Below are positions 54,312-63,047 of a stretch of 64,000 nt of DNA, in pieces. Both the position numbers and the translations under genes were made by a program. The notes beneath the pieces were generated by a model. It was not told where the DNA came from. It was given only the letters and a program-made list of their open reading frames with translations, and made no database searches. Every line of letters begins with the position of its first letter. The first letter of the stretch is position 1. This stretch comes from Lachnospiraceae bacterium (GTDB lineage: Bacteria > Bacillota > Clostridia > Lachnospirales > Lachnospiraceae), in assembly GCA_017623295.1 (NCBI GenBank), contig JAGAPK010000070.1:1-64000 (forward strand), written 5' to 3'.

Positions 54312-56117
54312 ATGAAAGCAAAGAGAATTGTTGCATTGTTAATGGCAGCTACTATGGTTGCATCCTTAACAGCTTGTGGTGGCAGTGATACTGCTACAAC
54401 AGCAGAAACTGCAGATACAGCAGAAGATGCTGCTGATGAAGCAGAAGACGAAGCTGACACAGAAGGTGAAGCTGAAGCAGAAGTATCCGATGAGGATTAC
54501 GAGGAATTATTGGCAGAAATCATTCCGGAAGAAACAGTAACTCTGGATGTATTTGACCAGTTGGCAAACTACTCCGGCGAGCAGATTGGATGGTTTGGTC
54601 AGGTTATGTTAGAGAAATTCAATGTTAAATTGAACATTATCCCTGATCCGGATGGTGTATATGAAACACGTATGGAATCCGGCGACCTTGGTGATATCGT
54701 TATCTGGGGTAGTGATGGTGATGAATACCTTCAGGCAATTGAAAAAGGTATGCTTTATGACTGGAACGAAGATGATCTTCTTGCAGAGTATGGTCCATAT
54801 ATTATAGAAAATATGGGTGCTGCATTAGAGAAAAATGCAGAAATCTCCGGTGGTACAACATATGGTATCGGTCATGATGTAGCTGTTGATGCAAGTGCTC
54901 GTCAGGATATTATGTACACATGGGATCTTCGTTGGGACCTTTACAAAGAATTAGGTTATCCGGAAATCAAGAATTTAGATGATATGGTAACTGTATTAGA
55001 GCAGATGAAAGAAATCTGCCCAACAGATGATAATGGTAAAACAACATACGGTGTATCCCTTTTCAATGACTGGGATGGTGATATGGTTATGTTCGTTAAA
55101 TCTACAGCATCTGCTTACTATGGATATGATGAATTTGGTTTCGGTTTATATGATTCCGTAGAACAGAAATATTATCCTTGTCTTGAAAAAGATGGTCCAT
55201 ACCTTGAGTGTTTGAAATTCTACAATACTTTATATCAGAAAGGTTTATTAGACCCAGACTCTCAGACACAGAAATATGATGGTATGGTAGAAGATTACCA
55301 GAATGGTACAGCTTTCTTGAATGTATTTAACTTCTTAGGTTCTGCAATGTACAATTCTGAAGCACATGCAGCAGAAGGCAAAGCTATGTACCCATGCCCA
55401 CCAGCAGAAGCACAGCCAATCGCTTATGGTCAGAACATCTATGGTGGTAACAGACCTTGGACAATCGGTGCTAATACAGAATATCCGGAACTTTGTATGG
55501 CAATCATCAACTGGCTTGCAACTCCGGAAGGACGTATGACAATGGAATATGGTCCGGAAGGCGTATGCTGGTACTATGATGAAAATGGCAAAACATGTTT
55601 CACAGACCTTGGTAAGACAGTTAAACTTGACAATACAGCAGAAATGGCTGATGGTTACACAGGAACATTTGAAGATGGTTCCTTCAAGATGAACAACACA
55701 ACATGGGGAATCGATGCTGAAAACCCGGATTCCAATGGTGATTCTTACAACTACAAGAAATGGGAAAGCTACAACTCTGAAGCAGGATCTGAAATCGAAG
55801 CTGACTGGAGAGAAGTAACAGGATGCAACACAGCAGATGAACGTATCGGACAGACAAATTACAGACTGGCTCCTGGTACAACATATGCAGCAGGTGTTAA
55901 ATCTGATGAATTACAGGTTGTATGGAATCAGGTTGCTGAATGTATCAAGACAAATTCATGGGCAGCTATCTACGCTGAAACAGATGAAGAATTTGAGCAG
56001 ATTGTAGACAACATGATTACAGAAGCAACAGATTATGGTTATGATCAGTGTGTTGAGTTCCAGGAGAACGAAGCTAAGATCAGAGCAGAAAAAGAAAACG
56101 AAGCTATGGGTAAATAA
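54312..56117 (+). CDS. Sugar ABC substrate-binding lipoprotein (LplA/YtcQ type)
   Basis: 601 aa. Lipobox SLTAC; after it a ~50-residue Asp/Glu/Ala/Thr linker, then an extracellular solute-binding fold suited to long oligosaccharides (large LplA-like size). ATG 54312 begins the signal MKAKRIVALLMAAT; the ATG at 54291 lies before the GAAGGAGG ribosome site and is rejected. It completes the importer with the two permeases. A second, paralogous binding protein starts beyond the window end. Confidence 0.9.
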   Translation: MKAKRIVALLMAATMVASLTACGGSDTATTAETADTAEDAADEAEDEADTEGEAEAEVSDEDYEELLAEIIPEETVTLDVFDQLANYSGEQIGWFGQVMLEKFNVKLNIIPDPDGVYETRMESGDLGDIVIWGSDGDEYLQAIEKGMLYDWNEDDLLAEYGPYIIENMGAALEKNAEISGGTTYGIGHDVAVDASARQDIMYTWDLRWDLYKELGYPEIKNLDDMVTVLEQMKEICPTDDNGKTTYGVSLFNDWDGDMVMFVKSTASAYYGYDEFGFGLYDSVEQKYYPCLEKDGPYLECLKFYNTLYQKGLLDPDSQTQKYDGMVEDYQNGTAFLNVFNFLGSAMYNSEAHAAEGKAMYPCPPAEAQPIAYGQNIYGGNRPWTIGANTEYPELCMAIINWLATPEGRMTMEYGPEGVCWYYDENGKTCFTDLGKTVKLDNTAEMADGYTGTFEDGSFKMNNTTWGIDAENPDSNGDSYNYKKWESYNSEAGSEIEADWREVTGCNTADERIGQTNYRLAPGTTYAAGVKSDELQVVWNQVAECIKTNSWAAIYAETDEEFEQIVDNMITEATDYGYDQCVEFQENEAKIRAEKENEAMGK

Positions 56118-56146
56118 GTTATAGCTATACGTGGGAGTAAAACTGA

Positions 56147-56155
56147 TGTTATAAT
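56147..56155 (+). promoter_or_regulatory. Extended -10 box before the YesL-like gene
   Basis: TGTTATAAT, perfect extended -10; poor -35 (ATACGT). It ends two bases before the hairpin at 56158. Confidence 0.4.
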
Positions 56156-56157
56156 AA

Positions 56158-56184
56158 TGGGGCTGCTTGATATGAGCAGCCTCA
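56158..56184 (+). other. Hairpin between the binding-protein and YesL-like genes
   Basis: TGGGGCTGCT (56158-56167) / AGCAGCCTCA (56175-56184), one G-U, no T-run. Likely a 3' mRNA stabiliser or weak terminator for the abundant binding-protein message. Confidence 0.65.
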
Positions 56185-56227
56185 TTCTAGTAATAGGCTT
56201 TTTGACTTATTTTATAGGAGGCTAAGT

Positions 56228-56881
56228 ATGAAATTTTTTAGTGTTGATAGTCCGCTCTACCGTTTTTTTAATCGTTTATGGGATATTATACAGTTGAATT
56301 TTTTCTGGCTGATATGCTGTATACCGATTGTTACAATAGGAGCCTCGACGGCAGCGGCTTTTCATGTCTGTATGAAAATGGTAGATGACGAAGAGGGCTA
56401 TATCAGCAAAGAGTTCTTTAAGGGATTCAAAGAAAACTGGAAACAGGGAACAGTAGTAGGATTTCTGATCATTCTGGCTTCTTACGCAGTTTATCTGGAT
56501 GTGCAGATTTTTGAAGCAGTAGAGGGTAATCCGATTGGATTCCTGATTGTTGCAATGATTTCCGGCTTTCTGTTTTTCTTGTGTCTGATTTATGCGTATC
56601 CGTTGATTGCAAGATACCGTAACACCTTACTGGGAACACTGAAAAATTCCTTTACAATTGCCAGAAGACACTTTCTTAGAACCATTTTTTTGGCTTTTAT
56701 TTTAATGATAGAAATTTTAGTATGGATGTATAATTCCACAACGTTGTTTATTGGTTTTCTGATTGGACCGGCATGCATTATGTTTACGATTGCAGGCATG
56801 GCGCTTCGCATATTCCAGCAAATTGAAAAACAGCCAAATACAACTGTTATCCGGGAAGGGGAAGAAGAAAATGATATGTAA
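56228..56881 (+). CDS. YesL-like (DUF624) membrane protein
   Basis: 217 aa with four to five helices. The DUF624 N-terminal pattern SPLYRFFNRLWDIIQLNFFWLICCIPIVTIGAS is very clear. YesL-type proteins accompany LplB/LplC transporters and YesM/YesN systems in polysaccharide loci; molecular function unknown. AGGAGG precedes the ATG. Overlaps the next gene by 11 bases. Confidence 0.88.
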   Translation: MKFFSVDSPLYRFFNRLWDIIQLNFFWLICCIPIVTIGASTAAAFHVCMKMVDDEEGYISKEFFKGFKENWKQGTVVGFLIILASYAVYLDVQIFEAVEGNPIGFLIVAMISGFLFFLCLIYAYPLIARYRNTLLGTLKNSFTIARRHFLRTIFLAFILMIEILVWMYNSTTLFIGFLIGPACIMFTIAGMALRIFQQIEKQPNTTVIREGEEENDM

Positions 56882-57686
56882 TGAATATCCAATTCGTGTA
56901 GAGGGGTCTACTGATAGAGCGAAATTAACAACTTATCTGATTTCCCATTCCGAAGAGATTGGAATAGAGGAAAGACCAATAATTATTATCTGTCCGGGCG
57001 GTGGTTATTGTTTTGTTTCTGACAGAGAAGCAGAAATGTTTGCATTGCAGTGGAATGCATACGGGTATCATGCGGCGGTGTTACGCTATTCAGTGGAACC
57101 GGCAGTTTATCCGACAGCACTTCTCGAACTTGCAACCGTTGTAAAGATGATGAAGGAAAATGCAAAAGAGTGGCATATTGCCCCGGATAAGATTTTAGTA
57201 GAAGGTTCTTCTGCAGGAGGTCATCTGGCAGCCAGCTATGGAATGTTCTGGAAAAAGCCTTTTTTGGCAGAGAAGTTTGGTGTGGACAGTGAAATGCTTC
57301 GTCCGGCCGGTATGATTTTAAATTATCCGGTTATTAGTTCCGGTCCATATGCACATGAGGATTCTTTCCGAAAATTATTGGCAGATAATTATGATGCCAT
57401 GAAAGAGGAAATGTCATTAGAGAATCAAGTCAGCGCAGATACACCACCGGCATTTATCTGGCATACGAATGAGGATGATTTGGTTCCGGCAGAGAATTCA
57501 TTACTTCTGGCATTAGCCATGAGAAAGCAAAAAATTCCGGTGGAACTGCATCTGTATGCAAAAGGACCACACGGAATTGGACTTGCTGATGAACGTACTA
57601 TGGGAATGGATGGATATGGAGTTGTGCCGGAGTGCCAGTCATGGATGACACTCGCAAACACATGGATGAAGAATGTGATTTTATAA
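56871..57686 (+). CDS. Alpha/beta-hydrolase esterase (BD-FAE / acetyl-xylan-esterase-like)
   Basis: 271 aa. Oxyanion CPGGGYCFVS, nucleophile elbow EGSSAGGHLAASYG, Asp in NEDDLVP and His in GPHGIG form a full catalytic triad. No signal peptide. In this locus it probably removes acetyl groups from imported xyloglucan oligosaccharides (inference). The ATG lies inside the end of the YesL-like gene after GGGAAGGGGAAG. Its stop overlaps that of the converging regulator by six bases. Confidence 0.82.
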   Translation: MICNEYPIRVEGSTDRAKLTTYLISHSEEIGIEERPIIIICPGGGYCFVSDREAEMFALQWNAYGYHAAVLRYSVEPAVYPTALLELATVVKMMKENAKEWHIAPDKILVEGSSAGGHLAASYGMFWKKPFLAEKFGVDSEMLRPAGMILNYPVISSGPYAHEDSFRKLLADNYDAMKEEMSLENQVSADTPPAFIWHTNEDDLVPAENSLLLALAMRKQKIPVELHLYAKGPHGIGLADERTMGMDGYGVVPECQSWMTLANTWMKNVIL

Positions 57687-59261
57687 CTCCATACGCTTGC
57701 GGAATTCCGCAGGACTTTCACCCACATACTTCTTAAATTTTTTATGGAAATAGTCTACATTTTTATAGCCTACCTGTTCGGCAACTTCGTAAACCTTTAA
57801 CTTGTTTTCAAGCAGAAGCTGTTTCGAATGTTCGATTCTTCTATGATCGACATAGGAGTTAAAACTTTCACCAACTGTTTTGTTAAAAATCTTGCCCAGG
57901 TAGGCACTATTATATCCAAACAGCGGAGCAATTGTTTCTAACTTGATATTATTCTTAAAATTATGGTCTATGTAGAACAGAATATCATCCAGAATCGTAT
58001 CTCTGGAAGGATTTCCTGTTGCGTTCATAATCATTTCAAACTGTTCCGAGAGAAAACGAATAATCTCGTACAAATAATTCTGATTGTTGATAAAATCAAT
58101 CACAGTAGAATTTGCTTCAAAAGGAATTTCTGCTGAAGCATAATTATGATTCATTTTCTCACGAATCTGCAAATAAACATCCGTCAGGAATAACTTAATA
58201 TTATTGATATCATCTTCCACCTGCATCACGGTGTTTTCCAGTTCGGATAATGTTTCCACTACCATCTTACGATTATAAGACTGAATATAGCCAATAAAAC
58301 GGCCGGTAAAATCAGCAAGCAACTCTTCATCAAGTGATAAAAAGCCACGATAGGGGAGCGTTTGGGATATTTTAGCTAATTCTTTCGGAAGCTCTTCATA
58401 GCCTAGGGCATGCTGCTCTTGTGCACAGAAAAAGCGACGGTCAAGAAGCGTGGAAGCATCTTCATAAGAGAGATGAATATCTTCCAGAGAGGATACCGGC
58501 CTTCCGTAAGTAATAAACATGGAACCCATAGGACTTCCTTCCTGTGGGGGTTGATTTTCAAAATGCTCCAGAAACTCAGCAAGTTTATTTAAACCATGAG
58601 AACCTTTTAACAAAACAATATCTTTGTTATCAGCTTCGATATGCTCAAAAATATTATTTTCTTTGTTGGTAACTTTCAGAAGTTCTGCAAAGGTATAAGG
58701 CGCAACGGTATCTTTTCTATTGAAATCTTCACAGATAACAATCTGATATGAATCCGAAATGAGTCGCAACTGTTCAGCATCCTGCTGTGAAAGAGGTGTA
58801 GCAAGCGTGTTGGTAACCAGTTCGTAAAGAATAACATTTTTGGCTTTAGTTTTCAGAGCATTCAGATTATTGGAGTGCTCTTTTTCAGTGGCAATCAGAT
58901 TGCGAATTTCACTTACTGCCTGATAAAGTTCGTCTTCATCAAGTGGTTTGGTAAGATAGAAGCGAACCCCGCTTTTGATGGCTTCCTGAGCATATTTAAA
59001 GTCAGAGTAGCCACTCAAAATAATACATTTACCTTTATAACCGGCTTCTCTTGCCAGACGGATTACTTCGGTACCATGTAATTTGGGCATTTTCACATCC
59101 AATAAAACAAGACTGGGATTCAGAGCCAGAATCTGTGCCAGAGCATCATCACCATTTGATGCTTCTCCGCACAGCTTAAAACCCAGAGATTCCCAGTCAA
59201 TAATACATTTTAATCCTTCTCTGATTGAAAATTCATCATCTGCAATAAACAGTGTTTCCAT
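57681..59261 (-). CDS. YesN-like response regulator (REC + AraC HTH)
   Basis: 526 aa. N-terminal receiver ADDEFSIREGLK with phospho-Asp in LVLLDVKMPKLHG and Lys in FYLTKPLDEDE; a long central region; C-terminal AraC HTH pair (LETIAPLFGYNSAYLGKIF, VYEVAEQVGYKNVDYFHKKF). The natural partner of the YesM-like kinase at 49768, probably activating this locus. The start is uncertain: ATG 59261 gives the standard METLFIADD beginning. It is separated from the upstream fucosidase gene by a terminator. Confidence 0.88.
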   Translation of the reverse strand: METLFIADDEFSIREGLKCIIDWESLGFKLCGEASNGDDALAQILALNPSLVLLDVKMPKLHGTEVIRLAREAGYKGKCIILSGYSDFKYAQEAIKSGVRFYLTKPLDEDELYQAVSEIRNLIATEKEHSNNLNALKTKAKNVILYELVTNTLATPLSQQDAEQLRLISDSYQIVICEDFNRKDTVAPYTFAELLKVTNKENNIFEHIEADNKDIVLLKGSHGLNKLAEFLEHFENQPPQEGSPMGSMFITYGRPVSSLEDIHLSYEDASTLLDRRFFCAQEQHALGYEELPKELAKISQTLPYRGFLSLDEELLADFTGRFIGYIQSYNRKMVVETLSELENTVMQVEDDINNIKLFLTDVYLQIREKMNHNYASAEIPFEANSTVIDFINNQNYLYEIIRFLSEQFEMIMNATGNPSRDTILDDILFYIDHNFKNNIKLETIAPLFGYNSAYLGKIFNKTVGESFNSYVDHRRIEHSKQLLLENKLKVYEVAEQVGYKNVDYFHKKFKKYVGESPAEFRKRMEL

Positions 59262-59339
59262 GCCTATCCCCATCCCTCTACATAATACAAATACTGGTTT
59301 AAAAATTGCCGATATCTTATACAAATAGAATACCATAAA

Positions 59340-59369
59340 AACGGCGCTTTCGCAAGGAAAGCAGCCGTT
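59340..59369 (-). terminator. Terminator of the GH42-GH29 operon
   Basis: On the minus strand AACGGCTGCTTTC / GAAAGCGCCGTT (59357-59369 with 59340-59351, one bulge) followed by T5. It sits between the fucosidase and the YesN-like gene. Confidence 0.8.
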
Positions 59370-59401
59370 ATATGCAGTAAGTTATGCAGCACTTTGTCCA
59401 T

Positions 59402-60886
59402 CTAATTTACGTGAACTTTTATGACAACAGGAAAGTCACTTTTTACAGATTTCGTAGTAAAGTGTAATCCGTCTTCGTCAATGGTATAGATAATTTTTTC
59501 TTCATAACCAAGAAGTTCTACATCACGAATAATGCCGTGAAAGTTTGGTTTGTTGGCATCCTTACTCTTGGATAAGGAATGAATGGTAATTTGACCGTCT
59601 TCCGGATAACTCAGACAAATGGCATAAATGCAGCCATTGCCTGCCGTGAAACGAAAATCCTGGCTGGTATAGGAAGTAGCAGTGCCATCGCTGAACTGTC
59701 CTTCTGTTTCCAGAGTAGGACCTTCAGAAGGATAACGCCAGGATTTGCTGTTATAAATTGCTTCGCCATTGACAGAGAGCCATTTTCCGATATCCTGAAG
59801 AATAGCAGCATCTTCTTTAGCAAAAGAGCCATCAGCTTTCGGACCTACATTTAACAGAAGATTACCATTTTTGCTTACAACATCAATCAGATAACAGAGA
59901 ATTTCGTAACTGCTCTTATAATCCAGAGATGTTGTATAACACCAGGAATTACGTGCGATAGCCGTATCGGTTTGCCAATGATAAGGCTTGGTATCTGCAA
60001 ATTTTCCACGTTCTACATCTACAATACCGCTTCCGAATGCCATTGCATCATGCTTATAGCATATAGCGGTATGGAAGCCCCATTCCAGTCCACGATTATA
60101 ATAGTAAGCGGCAATCTGGCGAAGGTATGGTTTATAGGCTTCGTGTTGTATCCACCAGTCGAAATAAAGAATTTTCGGCTGATAACGGTCGATAATTTCA
60201 CAGGTACGGCAAACCCAGTCTTCCAGAAATTCTTCTGATGGATAAGGTTTTGCAAATAAATCCTGCTGGTCTGGCTGCTCCTGTTCGGAAGGCCAGTAGA
60301 AATCACCGCATTTTAAAGGTTCTTTTATATCACTTTCAAAGTCCTTGCCATTTCCCATAAACCAGTGATGCTCGGCTCTATGGGAGGATGTGCAGAACAC
60401 CAGTCCTTTTTGCTCCAGGGAGTGTTTCAATTCCCCGATAATATCACGTTTGGGTCCCATATTGGCAGCATTGTAGACCGATAAATCGCTTTGATACATC
60501 TGGAAACCATCGTGGTGTTCTGCGACTGGAACAACATATTTAGCCCCTGCGCCGGCAAATGTTTCTGCCCAGAAATCCGGGTCAAATTTATCTGCCGTAA
60601 ACATAGGAATAAAATCTTTGTAGCCAAAATCTTTATGAGGTCCATAAGTCTTTACATGATGCTCAAACTCCGGTGTGCCTTGAATGTACATATTACGGGA
60701 ATACCATTCGTTGTTGAAGGCAGGGACACTATATAAGCCCCAGTGAACAAAAATACCAAATTTGGCTTTTTCATACCAGGAAGGCATTACAAAATCGGTC
60801 AGAGATGCCCAGTCATCATGATAAGGACCCTTTTCAATTACTTCGCGAATCTGTTTCAGATACGCCTGTTTATCTGTTATTTTCAT
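59402..60886 (-). CDS. GH29 alpha-L-fucosidase
   Basis: 494 aa, intracellular. WYEKAKFGIFVHWGLYSVPAF, NEWYSRNMY, VVPVAEHHDGFQMY and the nucleophile region ILYFDWWIQ are GH29 hallmarks. Removes terminal alpha-L-fucose, as found on fucosylated xyloglucan side chains. CGGAGG lies seven bases before the ATG. Follows GH42 by 54 nt on the same strand. Confidence 0.92.
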   Translation of the reverse strand: MKITDKQAYLKQIREVIEKGPYHDDWASLTDFVMPSWYEKAKFGIFVHWGLYSVPAFNNEWYSRNMYIQGTPEFEHHVKTYGPHKDFGYKDFIPMFTADKFDPDFWAETFAGAGAKYVVPVAEHHDGFQMYQSDLSVYNAANMGPKRDIIGELKHSLEQKGLVFCTSSHRAEHHWFMGNGKDFESDIKEPLKCGDFYWPSEQEQPDQQDLFAKPYPSEEFLEDWVCRTCEIIDRYQPKILYFDWWIQHEAYKPYLRQIAAYYYNRGLEWGFHTAICYKHDAMAFGSGIVDVERGKFADTKPYHWQTDTAIARNSWCYTTSLDYKSSYEILCYLIDVVSKNGNLLLNVGPKADGSFAKEDAAILQDIGKWLSVNGEAIYNSKSWRYPSEGPTLETEGQFSDGTATSYTSQDFRFTAGNGCIYAICLSYPEDGQITIHSLSKSKDANKPNFHGIIRDVELLGYEEKIIYTIDEDGLHFTTKSVKSDFPVVIKVHVN

Positions 60887-60940
60887 GAAATCCTCCGTAT
60901 GATACTTTTATAGTTTTGTATCTTATGTAACATGGATAAA

Positions 60941-62956
60941 CTATTTTACCTGCAAAATAACAACATCTTTGGCGGCTAATAAGAGGATATCTCCGGTTTT
61001 ATAAGTTGTACCGGAAAGAATATCAACACCATCACAATTTAAAGTAATATTCTGGCTTTCGTCAGCGTGATTTAAGAAGAACAGGAAAGTGCCGTTTGCG
61101 TTGGCACGTTTTGTAACTTCTATGCAATCCGGGGTATTGATAATTGGTTTGATTCCTGCTTCTTTGCAGATTTCACCAATAAAAGTACGGTAAAATTCTG
61201 CATTGGAGCGTGTAGCAACATAGTATGCTTCACCTTTACCAAAATGATTGCGTGTTAAAACTGGCATTCCGGCATAGAAATCTTTTTCATAGCTGCAAAG
61301 GGCTTCTGCGCCTTCGGTATGCAATAAATCACAAATTAAAGTAGCCGGATAATTTGTACCATCGTAAGTAAAGCTGTTTGCAGCATCCTCTGGTAAAGCA
61401 TCTTCTTCTTCTACCCAGATGCCGAGAATATCGCGGAGCTTACCCGGATAACCGCCAATAGTAACGAGGTCATGGTCATCCACATAGCCACTGAAGAAGG
61501 TTGTTACGAAACGACCGCCCTCTTTAACAAAAGTACGGATTTTTTCATCATAGCCCGGTTTTACCATATATAAAACAGGAGCCACAACTAAGTCATATTT
61601 GGATAAATCATCTTCCACGCTGATGAAATCAACCGGAATATTTAAGTTGTTAAATACTTTATAGTAGTTAAATATTTCATCACAATAATGTAAATTAACG
61701 CTTGGACCTGCGGAAAAGTCTGTTGCCCACCAGTTATCCCAGTCAAAAACGATAGCAGCTTTCGACTCCGTTCTGGCACCAAGTGTCAGGGAACCGATTT
61801 TATCAAGTTCCGCGCCAAGAGCTGTTATTTCGCGGAAAACTCTGGTGTTTTCGTGTCCGGCATGGTCGATAACTGCACCGTGATATTTTTCACAGGCACC
61901 GATGCTTCGTTTCATCTGGAAGAACATAACGGTGTCAGCACCATGAGCAACCGCCTGATAGCTCCAAAGGCGCATAACGCCCGGACGTTTCAGCGCATTG
62001 TAAGGAAGCCAGTTGGTAACGCTTGGTGTCTGTTCCATCAGAGCAAAAGGTTTTCCCTGTTTCAGACCACGCATCAAGTCGTGGCGAAGTGCGATATCTT
62101 CCAAAGGTGCATCGTTGGAAGGATAGTTATCCCAGGAAATGAAGTCCATATATTTTGCCCACATCTGATAATCCAGAGGTTGATAAGTACCCATCAGGTT
62201 TGTGGTAATCGGAATCTCAGGGGTAATTTCATGAATTACATCATATTCCAGGCGGAAGCAGTTTAAAATGCTTTCGGAATTAAAACGTTTGTAATCCAGA
62301 GAAATGCCCTGGAAAGTTGTTCTGTTATATTCAAAATGCTCAGACAACATATTCGGTGCTACAATATCATCAAAATCATAGAAGGTGTGTCCCCAGAAAG
62401 CAGTATCCCATGCCTGATTTACAGCATCGATTGTTTTGTATTTTGCTTTCAGCCATTCCCGGAACTTTTTCTCACAGTTTTCACAGTAACATTCGCCGCC
62501 GAATTCATTAGAAATATGCCATGCAACAATGTTGTCATAATCTTTATAACGTTCTGCTAATTTGGTAGCCAGTGCTTTTGCAAATTTAAAATAAGTAGGG
62601 CTGTTTGGGCAAGAGTTATGGCGGCTTCCGAATTTACGCTTCATACCATTGAACTCGGTACGGAGAATATCCGGATATTTTCTTGCCATCCATGCCGGAT
62701 GTGCGCCGGTAGCAGTAGCAAGACATACTTTCATGCCATTGTCACGTACCATGTTCATAATTTTGTCCAGTTTTTCAAAGTGGTACACGTCATCATCAGA
62801 CTGTAAAGAAGCCCAACTGAAAACGTTCAAAGTAACAACATCAATATGTGCCAGTTTCAAAAGGCGCATATCTTCTGCCCAGGTTTCTTCGGGCCATTGT
62901 TCCGGATTGTAATCTCCGCCGTATAAGATTTTTTGAACTCTGCTGTTTTCAATCAT
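60941..62956 (-). CDS. GH42 beta-galactosidase
   Basis: 671 aa. GGDYNPEQWPEETW at the N-terminus, acid/base Glu in AWHISNEFGGECYCENC (with the family's zinc-type cysteines), nucleophile Glu in ALMEQTPSVTNW, then the trimerisation and C-terminal domains. No signal peptide. Would remove beta-galactose from xyloglucan side chains after fucose removal. The start at 62956 is preferred because GAGGT is seven bases upstream; an ATG two codons earlier sits almost on it. Confidence 0.93.
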   Translation of the reverse strand: MIENSRVQKILYGGDYNPEQWPEETWAEDMRLLKLAHIDVVTLNVFSWASLQSDDDVYHFEKLDKIMNMVRDNGMKVCLATATGAHPAWMARKYPDILRTEFNGMKRKFGSRHNSCPNSPTYFKFAKALATKLAERYKDYDNIVAWHISNEFGGECYCENCEKKFREWLKAKYKTIDAVNQAWDTAFWGHTFYDFDDIVAPNMLSEHFEYNRTTFQGISLDYKRFNSESILNCFRLEYDVIHEITPEIPITTNLMGTYQPLDYQMWAKYMDFISWDNYPSNDAPLEDIALRHDLMRGLKQGKPFALMEQTPSVTNWLPYNALKRPGVMRLWSYQAVAHGADTVMFFQMKRSIGACEKYHGAVIDHAGHENTRVFREITALGAELDKIGSLTLGARTESKAAIVFDWDNWWATDFSAGPSVNLHYCDEIFNYYKVFNNLNIPVDFISVEDDLSKYDLVVAPVLYMVKPGYDEKIRTFVKEGGRFVTTFFSGYVDDHDLVTIGGYPGKLRDILGIWVEEEDALPEDAANSFTYDGTNYPATLICDLLHTEGAEALCSYEKDFYAGMPVLTRNHFGKGEAYYVATRSNAEFYRTFIGEICKEAGIKPIINTPDCIEVTKRANANGTFLFFLNHADESQNITLNCDGVDILSGTTYKTGDILLLAAKDVVILQVK

Positions 62957-63047
62957 ACTCATACCTCACTTTATGTTTATTTTAGTGTTTCTTGTTTTTT
63001 ATGCTTTATTTGTTTTATTTACTTTTATATTTCATTGGTTTGACATT

